This document shows, piece by piece, positions 1 to 7,983 of a stretch of 64,000 nt of DNA. The notes below the pieces were generated by a model that searched no databases, was not told the origin of the DNA, and saw only the letters and a list, made by a program, of their open reading frames with translations. Both the position numbers and the translations under genes were made by a program. The DNA lies in assembly GCA_910589145.1 (NCBI GenBank), contig CAJUSD010000001.1, positions 158,267 to 222,266 on the forward strand, written 5' to 3'. How positions within the stretch are numbered: the first letter of the stretch is position 1; every line of letters starts with the position of its first letter. Source of the DNA: an uncultured Oscillospiraceae bacterium (GTDB lineage: Bacteria; Bacillota; Clostridia; Oscillospirales; Ruminococcaceae).

Positions 1-307
1 CCTGTAAATCCGGTTCCGCCAAGGTAATAATAACACCCATTAACAGGCTGACAACAATAATGGGAAGCAGGCTTTTCGACTTGGAAATCTGAACGCCAAT
101 TCCCTCCCCAAGGGGGCTCATAGACATTTCAGAACCAAGCTGGAACATTCCCATACCAACGATCAGCATAATCGCGCCAACAAGAAACATAACCACCGAA
201 CCAATGTCAAGAGGGACAAGAAAAATACTTAAAAGCAGAACAATTCCTGTAATTGGCAGAACTGCTGAAAGAGATTCCAATATCTTTTCTTTCAGTTTTG
301 GATTCAA
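1..307 (-). CDS. DUF1538 family membrane protein, C-terminus cut by window edge
   Basis: The reading frame runs off the left edge, so only about 102 N-terminal residues are visible. A TTG start at 307 is chosen because AAGGAGG lies 9 bases upstream (317-323). The peptide shows two hydrophobic segments (about residues 11-30 and 33-53), then a PLGEGIG motif and an AEPDLQ motif near the edge. The glycine-rich first helix followed by MSPLGEGIG and TLAEPD is the pattern I know from DUF1538 integral membrane proteins, a family of putative transporters of unknown substrate. It lies 63 bp downstream of the DUF2344 gene in the same direction and may be cotranscribed. Function beyond membrane location is not established. 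Confidence 0.75.
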   Translation of the reverse strand, partial: MNPKLKEKILESLSAVLPITGIVLLLSIFLVPLDIGSVVMFLVGAIMLIVGMGMFQLGSEMSMSPLGEGIGVQISKSKSLLPIIVVSLLMGVIITLAEPDLQ

Positions 308-370
308 AATAGGGAGCCTCCTTTATCTATTTATTTCAGCCTGGAAAACCTGTCTGAACACCAAACAATT

Positions 371-1063
371 TTATTCAAATGGCTGGCCGTTTTCCATTAA
401 AACCGCAGTCCTCAAAACATGGACAGCCTGGATTTCTAACTCAGCAGCCTGTGTAAAAGCATCCAGATAAAGGGTTGGATTAATATTTTTTTCAATACCG
501 GATGCACAAAACAGTTTCAAATTCAACAAGCTGTTCTCCACATAGAGGGAATGAAGGGAAACATCTGGACGGATGTCAATTTCCTTCATTCCTTTTTTGG
601 TGCGTTTCATCACTAAAATACTGCTGTTTTTATCAAATTCCAGCAAATGCTCCAATGCGGCTTCAGGGGGACAGTCCGCAAAATTCAGGCGGATATGATA
701 AAAAGCCTGTTTAATTTTTTCCGGTTTAAATTTCTGCAAAGCAGTTTTTTTGACGGTAAGCCCTTCCGGGAGGGTATTATTCAAGCGCTGGGATATCTCT
801 TCACAGCTCATGACACGGGTAATGCGCAAATCCATTGTTTCACATAAGCTTTCATAGCCCAGGGAGAGAGGAAGAGCAAAAGTAGTATAGGGATGAGGAT
901 TAAATCCCTCTGTATACCAGACGGGAATTTCCGCCCGCCTTAAAGCCCGCTGCATACAGCGGTTAATATCCAGATGGGAAATATATTTCGCCCGTCCGGT
1001 TTTCTCATAAAAAACCCGTAAGTTAGGCATTTTGTTCACATCGGTAATTTGAATATCACTCAA
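371..1063 (-). CDS. DUF2344 protein, partner of TIGR03960 radical SAM enzyme
   Basis: A 230-residue protein of the DUF2344 (TIGR03936) family. The N-terminal part carries family signatures: an RVFYEKTGRAKYISHLD stretch and the GFNPHP motif near residue 55. A TTG start at 1063 is supported by AGGAGG at 1073-1078 with 8-base spacing, and overlaps the end of the radical SAM gene by 8 bp, so the two are translationally coupled. Members of this family are usually encoded beside, or fused to, the B12-binding-type radical SAM protein TIGR03960, often next to RNase G and ribosomal L21/L27 genes. Those neighbours are absent here; a DUF1538 gene follows instead. The reaction catalysed by the pair is unknown. 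Confidence 0.88.
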   Translation of the reverse strand: MSDIQITDVNKMPNLRVFYEKTGRAKYISHLDINRCMQRALRRAEIPVWYTEGFNPHPYTTFALPLSLGYESLCETMDLRITRVMSCEEISQRLNNTLPEGLTVKKTALQKFKPEKIKQAFYHIRLNFADCPPEAALEHLLEFDKNSSILVMKRTKKGMKEIDIRPDVSLHSLYVENSLLNLKLFCASGIEKNINPTLYLDAFTQAAELEIQAVHVLRTAVLMENGQPFE

Positions 1064-2906
1064 AGCAGCGGCCTCCTACCAGTTGATTTGCCCCACATCC
1101 TGCACACTGTTGACGGCAGTTCGGGGTTGTCTGATTGTTATGCGCCTTCTGGTTTTCACGTATCAGGAAATCCTTGGAAACAGCAAAATCCAAATGATCC
1201 CAGGGCATCGTTTCACTGTAACCCCGTTTGCGGTTGGCATAAAAGGCAGGGTCCAAACCACACTCGTCCATAGCTTCTTTCCACCAATCCATATGGAAAT
1301 GATTTCCCCAACTGTCCAGACGGCAGCCCTTTTTCCAGGCACGGTAAAGCACTTCTCCCAACCGGCGGTCTCCCCTTGCCAGCACGCCTTCTAAAAAGCT
1401 TGTATCCGCATCGTGCCAGTTCAACCGGATTTTTTTACTTTTCAGGCAGGAAAGCATATGGTTTTGTTTTTCCCTGAGCATTTCCCAGGTATCCTGGGGC
1501 TCAAACTGGAAAGGAGTAAAGGGTTTAGGAACAAAACAGGCGCAGCTAACCGTGACAGTAACGCCCTTTCCTTTTTGGCGGGATGGCAGGCTGTAATAAA
1601 AATCTACAATCCTTTGCGCCAGATCCACAATGCCCTCTACATCCTCCATTGTTTCCGTGGGAAGCCCCATCATAAAATAAAGCTTAACCGCAGTATAGCC
1701 TCCCTCGAAAGCAGTGCGGCAGGTATTAAAAATTTCTTCCTCACTGACGTTTTTATTAATGACGTCCCTCATTCTCTGGGTTCCAGCCTCTGGCGCAAAG
1801 GTCAGGCCGCTTTTGCGCACCTTGGAAACAGTATCCAAAAGTTCCTGGGAGAAGTTATCCACCCGCAGAGACGGCAGAGAAAGGTTAATTTTCTTCTCGT
1901 CAGTCCATTGTACCATTTGGGTAAGCAGCTTTTCCACCTGGGAATGGTCGCTGGTAGAAAGGGAAGACAGGGAAATTTCATCATAACCGGTAGACGCACA
2001 CAAGTCCCGGCCATTACGGCAAAGAGTATCTACATTTTTTTCCCTGAGGGGGCGGTAGATAAAACCAGCCTGGCAGAACCGGCAGCCCCGGATACATCCC
2101 CGCAAGACTTCAATAATCGCCCTGTCATGGACAATGTCCGTATAAGGCACAACAAAGGAAGAAGGATAAAAAACACGGTCAAAGTCTTGAATAATCCGTT
2201 TCCTTACGCGGGCTGGAGCACCTTCCTTTGGGGTAATGTTTTGTATGATTCCGTCTGGAAAATAAGACACATCATAAAGGGATGGGACATAGATTCCCTC
2301 TATCCTACAGGCTTGACGGAGAAATTTTTCCTTAGGCCATCCCTCTTTTTTGGCAATTTTATAAAGGTCTATCAATTCAAGGTTGACTTCCTCCCCTTCC
2401 CCCAGAATAAAAAGGTCTATAAAATCACACAGGGGTTCCGGGTTGCAGGCGCAGGGACCCCCTGCAATGACCAGCGGTGAAAGGTTGGGGCGTTCGGAAG
2501 CCTTTACCGGAAGCCCTGCTAAATCTAACATATTCAAAACAGAAGTGAAACTCAATTCATATTGCAGGGTAAAGCCAATCATGTCAAAGTCCCGGATAGG
2601 GTCGAAACTTTCCAAGCCGTAAAGGGGAATATCGTTCTCCCTCATCAAACGCTCCATATCCCGTTCAGGCGCAAAAACCCGCTCACACCATACGTCAGGA
2701 CGTGCATTTTTCAGGGAATACAGGATTTTCATTCCCAGATGGGACATCCCTACTTCATATAAATCAGGGAAACAGAAAGCAAAACGAACGTCAACTTCTT
2801 CAGGATTTTTGACAATGCTTCCTAATTCCCCTCCTGTGTAATGAGCAGGTTTTTGTACCTGCATTAGAATTTGATCCAGTTTTTCAGAAATTTGTTTATT
2901 TGGCAT
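1056..2906 (-). CDS. TIGR03960-type B12-binding-domain radical SAM protein
   Basis: A 616-residue radical SAM protein. The radical SAM cluster is Cys271, Cys275 and Cys278 in RGCIRGCRFCQAG. Before it lies a B12-binding-like region with SHLGMK near residue 55 and a glycine-rich AGGPCACNPEP at 148-158. The C-terminus carries the family's extra Cys motif (QQCAGCGANQ). Length and order match the TIGR03960 family, which pairs with the DUF2344 protein encoded immediately downstream. The substrate is unknown; a tRNA or ribosome-related modification role has been guessed from genome context in other bacteria, but nothing here shows it. A TATAAT with extended -10 TG (2983-2988, minus strand) lies about 80 bp upstream. 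Confidence 0.92.
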   Translation of the reverse strand: MPNKQISEKLDQILMQVQKPAHYTGGELGSIVKNPEEVDVRFAFCFPDLYEVGMSHLGMKILYSLKNARPDVWCERVFAPERDMERLMRENDIPLYGLESFDPIRDFDMIGFTLQYELSFTSVLNMLDLAGLPVKASERPNLSPLVIAGGPCACNPEPLCDFIDLFILGEGEEVNLELIDLYKIAKKEGWPKEKFLRQACRIEGIYVPSLYDVSYFPDGIIQNITPKEGAPARVRKRIIQDFDRVFYPSSFVVPYTDIVHDRAIIEVLRGCIRGCRFCQAGFIYRPLREKNVDTLCRNGRDLCASTGYDEISLSSLSTSDHSQVEKLLTQMVQWTDEKKINLSLPSLRVDNFSQELLDTVSKVRKSGLTFAPEAGTQRMRDVINKNVSEEEIFNTCRTAFEGGYTAVKLYFMMGLPTETMEDVEGIVDLAQRIVDFYYSLPSRQKGKGVTVTVSCACFVPKPFTPFQFEPQDTWEMLREKQNHMLSCLKSKKIRLNWHDADTSFLEGVLARGDRRLGEVLYRAWKKGCRLDSWGNHFHMDWWKEAMDECGLDPAFYANRKRGYSETMPWDHLDFAVSKDFLIRENQKAHNNQTTPNCRQQCAGCGANQLVGGRCFE

Positions 2907-2982
2907 ACTGTTTTATAACTCCTAACCCGGCATGCGCCTTTTAAAACTTGTTTGTGTCCTTACATATTTAATATATAGACTT

Positions 2983-2988
2983 ATTATA
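2983..2988 (-). promoter_or_regulatory. Probable -10 element for the radical SAM operon
   Basis: On the minus strand the sequence reads TGCTATAAT, an extended -10 box, 77 bp upstream of the start at 2906. No good -35 hexamer is present at the usual spacing. The 350 bp between 2907 and 3256 otherwise hold only the small gene fragment at 3032-3112. Confidence 0.45.
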
Positions 2989-3031
2989 GCATATGGAGCG
3001 GGAAAATGGTAGAATCTATCATCTATATCCT

Positions 3032-3112
3032 TTAAAATAATTGCAAATTTTTATTAAAGGATTCCATTACATCGATTCTTCCCAAAAATAAATCTTCTAG
3101 GATATGATTCAT
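3032..3112 (-). pseudogene. Truncated small gene, DUF6809-like N-terminus (26 aa)
   Basis: An ideal AAGGAGG ribosome binding site precedes an ATG at 3112 that opens a 26-codon frame beginning MNHILEDLFLGRID. That start resembles the N-terminus of short clostridial proteins of the DUF6809 type, which I remember as roughly 80-100 residues with an ILEDLYxGxIxP beginning. Here the frame stops after 26 codons, so this is either a 3'-truncated relic or a genuine micro-peptide. It is divergent from the frameshifted XRE regulator at 3257, a pairing common for this small family. Family assignment is from memory of the N-terminal motif only. Confidence 0.45.
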
Positions 3113-3256
3113 ATAAATGCCTCCTTGTAATTGTCTAGTTTCTTTAAAAAATATTTGATATATGCTTATAAAATCTATTGCGTTTTAAAGCTATTTTATC
3201 ATAGCCGGATTGCCTTTACAATTCGAGTATTCATTGTTTGAGGAGGTAATAGGGCT

Positions 3257-3609
3257 ATGATTGATTATAAAGACGTTGGTTCCCAAATACGGGCAGCCCA
3301 GTTAAACCGGAAAATGACCCAGGAAAAGCTGGCTGATGCCGTCGGCGTTGGTGTAACGCATATCAGCCATATAGAAACGGGAAACAGTATTCCAAGCCTC
3401 CAGGTATTTGTTGATATTTTGAACGCTTTGGACTGTTCAGCCGATCAACTGCTCTGTCTGGAAGCAGCACAGGCTGAACCGCAATTTAATGAATGGATAA
3501 ACAATATTTTTCCGACTGCACCGAAAAAGAACGAAAGCTGATGGTTGACACCATACTGGCTTTAAAGCCTTCCATGCGAATGCTGCATTTTGAAGAAAGT
3601 GAAACATAA
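3257..3609 (+). pseudogene. XRE-family regulator broken by a frameshift
   Basis: The frame from 3257 encodes an XRE helix-turn-helix domain (residues about 8-65, with TQEKLADAVGVGVTHISHIE) and stops at 3541 after 94 residues. In the -1 frame, reading continues from the T-run at 3507-3511 as FSDCTEKERKLMVDTILALK and on to TAA at 3607-3609. That is the C-terminal helix expected for this family; the intact relative at 29214-29585 has the matching ESCDAYEIRIVKEMAETLI helix. Adding one T to the five-T run restores one open frame. It is preceded by GAGGAGG (3240-3246). A genuine mutation, an assembly homopolymer error or, less likely, recoding would all fit. Confidence 0.75.
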
Positions 3610-3636
3610 TTTCAAAACTATCTCCGGTTTAACATG

Positions 3637-3675
3637 AAAAAACGGCCGTACTGAATAACAGCACGACCGTTTTTT
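3637..3675. terminator. Bidirectional terminator hairpin
   Basis: AAAAAACGG...CCGTTTTTT flank a stem with small mismatches (CGT/ACG, CTG/CAG) around an AATAA loop. It has A-tract and T-tract on both sides, so it can serve both the XRE pseudogene and the convergent acetyltransferase gene. Confidence 0.8.
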
Positions 3676-3680
3676 CATTA

Positions 3681-4265
3681 TTAATAGTATCTCTCCATAA
3701 ATTCCGGCAGGCTTTGAAGTTTCCGTCCATCTGCATACCAAACCATAAGCCAGCAATCCCTCATAATCCCTTCATGAAGCTCATGGGCTGGAAGGAACTT
3801 AACCGGCTGAAATCCCACAGCCTGATAAGTCCGAATAGCTCTGGGATTGTCCGCATGGGGGTCTAGCAGAATGACCTCCGCTCCTTTTTCCTGTACCAAA
3901 TAGTTTTGAATCAGCCGAAGAAAAGTCCTGCCTATTCCTTTCCCCCACAACTCCGGCTCGCCGATAAACTGGTCTATGGCATAAACGACCTTTTCATTTC
4001 CATTATAATGGTATTCCTGCTGCATTTCTTCCGTTACAAAGTAAGACTGCAAATAACCTATTGGAAGATTGTCATAGGTAATAGACCAGCGTTCCACCCC
4101 TGGATCTGAGTCATAAAAATGTTCCTGAACAATCTCCATGGAACATTGGAAATCCCTTCCCTCATAAAATTCCAAAACAACGGGATTGGTCAGCCATTTC
4201 AGCAGATAAACCGCATCAGAGGGCTTTAACCGGCGGAGTCCAACTTTTTCTAGTTTAATATCCAA
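3681..4265 (-). CDS. AAC(6')-type GNAT acetyltransferase
   Basis: A 194-residue GNAT acetyltransferase. The TTG at 4265 is chosen because AAAGGAG precedes it by 7 bases; a longer frame from TTG 4292 has no binding site. Landmarks are DQFIGEPELWGKGIG (acetyl-CoA loop, motif A), DPHADNPRAIRTYQAVGF (motif B) and HELHEGIMRDCWLM near the C-terminus. These align, from memory, with the acetyltransferase half of the bifunctional AAC(6')-Ie aminoglycoside-modifying enzyme. Aminoglycoside 6'-N-acetylation is therefore possible, but many chromosomal homologues have no shown resistance activity. The gene follows the NSS transporter closely and ends at a shared terminator. Confidence 0.82.
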   Translation of the reverse strand: MDIKLEKVGLRRLKPSDAVYLLKWLTNPVVLEFYEGRDFQCSMEIVQEHFYDSDPGVERWSITYDNLPIGYLQSYFVTEEMQQEYHYNGNEKVVYAIDQFIGEPELWGKGIGRTFLRLIQNYLVQEKGAEVILLDPHADNPRAIRTYQAVGFQPVKFLPAHELHEGIMRDCWLMVWYADGRKLQSLPEFMERYY

Positions 4266-4288
4266 CTGGATACTCCTTTTTTCCAAAA

Positions 4289-5632
4289 TCAACCAATCCC
4301 CTTATATACAAAGCCCAATAAGACAATCAGAATCGTCAAGGGGACATAAACAAACTTTGCAACAGGCCCAAACAGTTTCGGCAAAGGCTTGCTGCGGCCC
4401 TGTTCCATTTCATGCTTTATCTTGTCAAAGCCCAGGACATAATAAATGGAAACTGCGCCTAATACCGCCCCAACGGGAACCACCACAATCGAAATAAAAT
4501 CCATCCAGTTCCCGACAGAGGCTTCTGATTCAAGAAATACTCCCACCAAGAAAGTTACACCGCCGCAAAGCAGGACGGCAATTTTCCGGGGAAACTTGAA
4601 TTTGTGCTGCCAGCTCTCAATGACAGCCTCAAACATATTAATTAAGGAGGTAATCCCCGCAAAGGCAACCGACAGGAAGAATAAAACCGCAAACATCCTT
4701 CCCAAAGGCATTCTGTGGAAAATATCCGGCATGGTAAGGAACATTAAAGAAGGCCCCCTGGTCACGTCAATTCCAAAGGCAAATACTGCCGGCATAATGG
4801 CAAGGGCAGAAAGAAGGGCGGCCAAGGTGTCAAAAACAGCGGTTTGAATGGAAGATTTCGGAATATCCTCCCCGCTGTTCAGGTAGGAACCATAGACAAT
4901 CATACCAGAGCCCGTAATCGAAAGACTGAAAAATGCCTGTCCCATTGCCATAACCCAAGTATCTACCTGAAGAAGGAATTCCCACTTGGGGACAAACAGG
5001 AACTTATAGCCTTCGCTGGCTCCCGGCAGGAACCCGACCCGAACCGCCAGAATCAGGAACAGGATGAAAAAGAGCGGCATTAAAATTTTGCTGATTTTTT
5101 CAATCCCCTTATTTACTCCTGTCAATAAAATAACGCATACAATGGCTACCGTTATAAAATGCCAAGGCAGGCTTCCAAAATTGCCTGTAGCCTGTGAAAA
5201 ATATTCGGCGGCATCTGTGGTCATCAATGTACCTGTTACTACACCTGCACAGGAACGGATGACCCAACCTAATATAATAGAATAACCAATGGCAATTCCC
5301 AAAGAACCCAAAAGCGGGATCCATCCTAAAATCCCACCCAATTTTCCTTTCCCGCGGTTATCAAAACAATATTCATAAGAGCCTAATGTACCAGTACGCA
5401 CCCTGCGGCCAATCGCAAACTCTGCTGAAAGTCCAACCCATCCAAACAAAAAAACAAAAAACAGATATGGCAGAAGAAACGCCGCTCCCCCATACTGCCC
5501 AAGCCGGTATGGGAACATCCAAATATTTCCAAGCCCGACAGCAGAGCCAACACAGGCAATGATAAATCCTAGAGAAGATGTAAAATTGCCGTTTTTATGG
5601 GAAGGCCGCGGGCTGTTTTGTGAACTGCTCAT
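4289..5632 (-). CDS. Sodium-dependent NSS-family transporter
   Basis: A 447-residue integral membrane protein of the neurotransmitter:sodium symporter (SNF) family. The hallmark first helix reads SAVGLGNIWMFPYRLG, where the unwound GNxWxFP segment binds substrate and sodium. About eleven hydrophobic segments are visible, as in bacterial members such as MhsT and TnaT, which import amino acids with Na+. The substrate here cannot be told from sequence; hydrophobic or aromatic amino acids are the usual ones. It lies 39 bp downstream of the alkyltransferase-like gene with an AAAGGGG binding site, and the acetyltransferase gene follows. Confidence 0.93.
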   Translation of the reverse strand: MSSSQNSPRPSHKNGNFTSSLGFIIACVGSAVGLGNIWMFPYRLGQYGGAAFLLPYLFFVFLFGWVGLSAEFAIGRRVRTGTLGSYEYCFDNRGKGKLGGILGWIPLLGSLGIAIGYSIILGWVIRSCAGVVTGTLMTTDAAEYFSQATGNFGSLPWHFITVAIVCVILLTGVNKGIEKISKILMPLFFILFLILAVRVGFLPGASEGYKFLFVPKWEFLLQVDTWVMAMGQAFFSLSITGSGMIVYGSYLNSGEDIPKSSIQTAVFDTLAALLSALAIMPAVFAFGIDVTRGPSLMFLTMPDIFHRMPLGRMFAVLFFLSVAFAGITSLINMFEAVIESWQHKFKFPRKIAVLLCGGVTFLVGVFLESEASVGNWMDFISIVVVPVGAVLGAVSIYYVLGFDKIKHEMEQGRSKPLPKLFGPVAKFVYVPLTILIVLLGFVYKGIG

Positions 5633-5671
5633 GTTAAAAATCCCCTTTACTCCTCAAAAATAATTGGTGGT

Positions 5672-6052
5672 TTAAGCGTTTGTATGCTCCCCGCTTTCAA
5701 AAAGAGAACGGAGGGTACAAAGTTCCTTTTCAGATGGCGTCCAGTTATATTCTCGGAGGTCAACCCTCTGGCTTCCATTGATAAATGTAACTGAAACCCC
5801 TTCTGATTCCAGAAGGAATTTTTGGGTATCTGCTGTTGGAAAAGCACCTGCCCCTGACAGATATCCCTGGCTGTTTACGACACGATGGGCTGGGATGTTC
5901 TCTCCGTTTGGAGGTTGGTTGTGGCCTAAAACATATCCCACATGGCGGGCCTGCTTCGGATTGCCGCACAGAAGTGCGATTTGTCCATAAGAAGCAACTT
6001 TTCCTTTGGGGATAGTTCGGCAGACTGCAAAGACTTTTTCGCTGAAATTCAT
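5672..6052 (-). CDS. Alkyltransferase-like (MGMT-family) protein lacking the acceptor cysteine
   Basis: A 126-residue protein of the O6-alkylguanine-DNA methyltransferase DNA-binding fold. The helix-turn-helix (GKVASYGQIALLCG, residues 17-30), RHVGYVLGHN (36-45) and the active-site loop IPAHRVV are intact, but the catalytic Cys of the PCHR motif is Ala55. Proteins with this change are alkyltransferase-like (ATL) proteins; characterised members bind O6-alkylguanine without repairing it and can hand lesions to nucleotide excision repair. The approximately 25-residue tail after the core is longer than the minimal family. It heads a minus-strand cluster with the NSS transporter and acetyltransferase. 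Confidence 0.88.
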   Translation of the reverse strand: MNFSEKVFAVCRTIPKGKVASYGQIALLCGNPKQARHVGYVLGHNQPPNGENIPAHRVVNSQGYLSGAGAFPTADTQKFLLESEGVSVTFINGSQRVDLREYNWTPSEKELCTLRSLFESGEHTNA

Positions 6053-6059
6053 ATAATGT

Positions 6060-6545
6060 CATCCTTTGGCCTTTTTTACCGTCACAGCTTTAAAGTTATA
6101 AAGTGAAAAGGTAAAAAATAACATAAACATTAAAATTTAATGCGAGTCCAATAAGGCTAAGTTGCGGGGAAAACCTCAGATGAGTATAAGCTAAGGCGGA
6201 TTAAAAAGGTTTCGGGTCCAGGGGGCTTTCCTCAAAAGCCCCCTGGCCGCGTCCGCAGACGCGAAATACTCCTGTTATATAAACAGCACCACCGAAACGA
6301 AAAAGACACATACTTAAAAGTTATAGAAAATCCCGCCATTTTCTTTTGTGGGAGCAGCAGGCAAAAAGTTTGGAAAAGCTTCTGTGGGGAATATGGCGGG
6401 ATTTCCTGTTGAAAGTTATCGCTTGCAGCCAGCGAACAGCCAACGGCTGCAAGATGGCGTCCCTTAAACCGTAAACCTTAAATTTGAGAAAGGGTTCATC
6501 AACCCCATGTTAGTTTAACATATCTAGGTATATCTTTCAACCTTT
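6060..6545. other. Structured intergenic region with several hairpins
   Basis: No credible gene is present. The stretch holds a perfect hairpin CCAGGGGGCTTT/AAAAGCCCCCTGG at 6218-6246, a CGCGTC/GACGCG hairpin just after it, an inverted repeat AAATCCCGCCAT (from 6328) against ATGGCGGGATTT (6393-6404), and CTTGCAGCC/GGCTGCAAG at 6422-6453. The segment at 6171-6223 resembles one at 45256-45313. Together they look like remnants of short palindromic mobile elements or an untranslated structured RNA. Confidence 0.5.
6171..6223. repeat. Dispersed repeat, copy A
   Basis: Shares with 45256-45313 the features AACCT.AGATGAGTAT, then AAGGC/TAGGC, the 14-base string GATTAAAAAGGTTx and GCTCCAGG/GGTCCAGG in the same order and nearly the same spacing. 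Both copies lie in gene-free DNA. Confidence 0.5.
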
Positions 6546-6569
6546 AGGAAAAATTTTCATTGGACAGAG

Positions 6570-6608
6570 AAAAGACGCAGCCTCCCACCAACCGGAGCCT
6601 GCGCTTTT
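6570..6608 (-). terminator. Terminator of the Gfo/Idh gene
   Basis: Minus-strand stem GCGCAG.CTCC against GGAG.CTGCG with a T-rich tail (CTTTTCTC), 25 bp downstream of the stop at 6633. Confidence 0.65.
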
Positions 6609-6632
6609 TCATTTGCCCTTGCGGGGGCTCAT

Positions 6633-7631
6633 TTATTTTCCTCTTGCACTGTCGTAGAGATCCATCATCAGGAGGAATACTCTTTCTACCTGTGGAATTC
6701 CAATCGGGGCAGCTTTGCCCTGCTGGATACATTCATAAAAATTTGAAATACAGGCTAAATGTCCGGTTCCCCAATAATCTTTGCCAAGTGCTACTCCTGT
6801 TTGGCAGTCAATAACTTCCCGCTTTCCATCCGGGTAAATCAATGTCAGGGAATTTCCTTCAATCCGCAAAATCATATTTTCACAATGAATTTCCAACAGG
6901 ATGGGGGCATTGCTCCCAAAAGCCGTTGTACAATAGAAAAGCCCGATCCCTTGTTCATACTGGATATATGCTTCCATAGTGTCCTCAACCTCTATAACCC
7001 CCTTTAAATGGTGGTTGGCGATAGAGGCTTCCGAAGAAAGAGGCCGTCCCATAAATTCAGTCATTAAATCCAACGTATGGATAGACTGGTTAATCATAGC
7101 GCCTCCGCCTTCCAGCTCCATGGTTCCCCTCCAGCCGCTGTCTTTGTAATAGGAAACGCCGCGGCTCCAGGTGACAAAGGCTCTTGCAGAGACAATCTTC
7201 CCTGCTTTGCCGCTGGAAATAATTTCCTTTGCCTGTATCACACTGGCATTATATCGGTTTTGGAAGCAGAATCCCAGAAGTTTCCCGCTTTCCTTTTCTG
7301 CCTTTTTCAATTCCTGGAACTGTTCCTTAGAGACTGCTGGAGGCTTTTCCATAAACACATGCCGTCCGCCTTTCAGTCCAGCGATTGCCATTGGAACATG
7401 AAGTGCGTGTGGGGTGCAGATATGTAAAACGTCGAATTCACTTTGTTTCAGCATTTCGTCAAGCGATTCATATACAGGAGCTTTCCCCGCTGTATAGGTT
7501 TGGGAAAAAACTTCCGCTCTTTCACGCCGAATATCACAAAACGCTGCAAGTTCATCTTTCCCATTTGATTTTTTTATGGAATCTGCGTGGACCTTTGCAA
7601 TTCCGCCACATCCCACGATTGCTGTTTTCAT
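6633..7631 (-). CDS. Gfo/Idh/MocA-family NAD(P)-dependent oxidoreductase
   Basis: A 332-residue dehydrogenase-like protein. The N-terminal Rossmann fold starts with MKTAIVGCGGIAKVHA (GxGGxA nucleotide loop); the CTPHALH and MEKPPAVS segments (the EKP lysine motif) identify the family. The C-terminal domain holds GGGAMINQSIHTLDL with the catalytic-type histidine. The ATG at 7631 is chosen over an upstream one at 7685 because AAAGGTGAGG lies just before it and the upstream 18 residues look non-coding. Members oxidise or reduce sugars, inositols and related compounds; the substrate is not predictable here. It stands alone, divergent from nfnAB. Confidence 0.9.
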   Translation of the reverse strand: MKTAIVGCGGIAKVHADSIKKSNGKDELAAFCDIRRERAEVFSQTYTAGKAPVYESLDEMLKQSEFDVLHICTPHALHVPMAIAGLKGGRHVFMEKPPAVSKEQFQELKKAEKESGKLLGFCFQNRYNASVIQAKEIISSGKAGKIVSARAFVTWSRGVSYYKDSGWRGTMELEGGGAMINQSIHTLDLMTEFMGRPLSSEASIANHHLKGVIEVEDTMEAYIQYEQGIGLFYCTTAFGSNAPILLEIHCENMILRIEGNSLTLIYPDGKREVIDCQTGVALGKDYWGTGHLACISNFYECIQQGKAAPIGIPQVERVFLLMMDLYDSARGK

Positions 7632-7866
7632 TTCGTCAACCTCACCTTTCCGTTTTTGGCCGACTGTAAAAGAATATTTCTTCACAAGTTCGGCCTTTTG
7701 ATTTCATTATAACCTTTTCTGCTCAGAATGGAAAGAGCTAATTCTGATATTAATAGAGATTTTTACAATTTTCAGATAAATTTTGGAACTTTCCCTAGTA
7801 TGGATTCACCTGCTGCCTGCACCCAATCTTTCCATTCATTATTCGTCGGAATTCTTTGTTTATCCC

Positions 7867-7895
7867 TTGTCAAACGATAAGGAATGGGTTATAAT
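7867..7895 (+). promoter_or_regulatory. Promoter of nfnAB
   Basis: TTGTCA at 7867-7872 and TATAAT at 7890-7895 with a 17-base spacer, about 88 bp upstream of nfnA. The 350 bp between 7632 and 7983 contain no other recognisable gene. Confidence 0.8.
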
Positions 7896-7983
7896 ATTAA
7901 CAATGCGTACTTCGCCATCTGTCAAAGTTTTAAAATTAGTTGGCGGCAGGCAAGCGACCTAAAATAAGGGAGGAAAACAAGCC

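Noticed and set aside
1413..2480. 355-codon plus-strand open frame antisense to the radical SAM gene
   Set aside because: It is a shadow of a strongly conserved gene on the other strand and has no ribosome binding site or protein-like motifs.
3257..3609. Programmed -1 ribosomal frameshift in the XRE gene
   Set aside because: The T-run lacks a proper slippery heptamer in frame, and no stimulatory structure is seen; mutation or sequence error is simpler.
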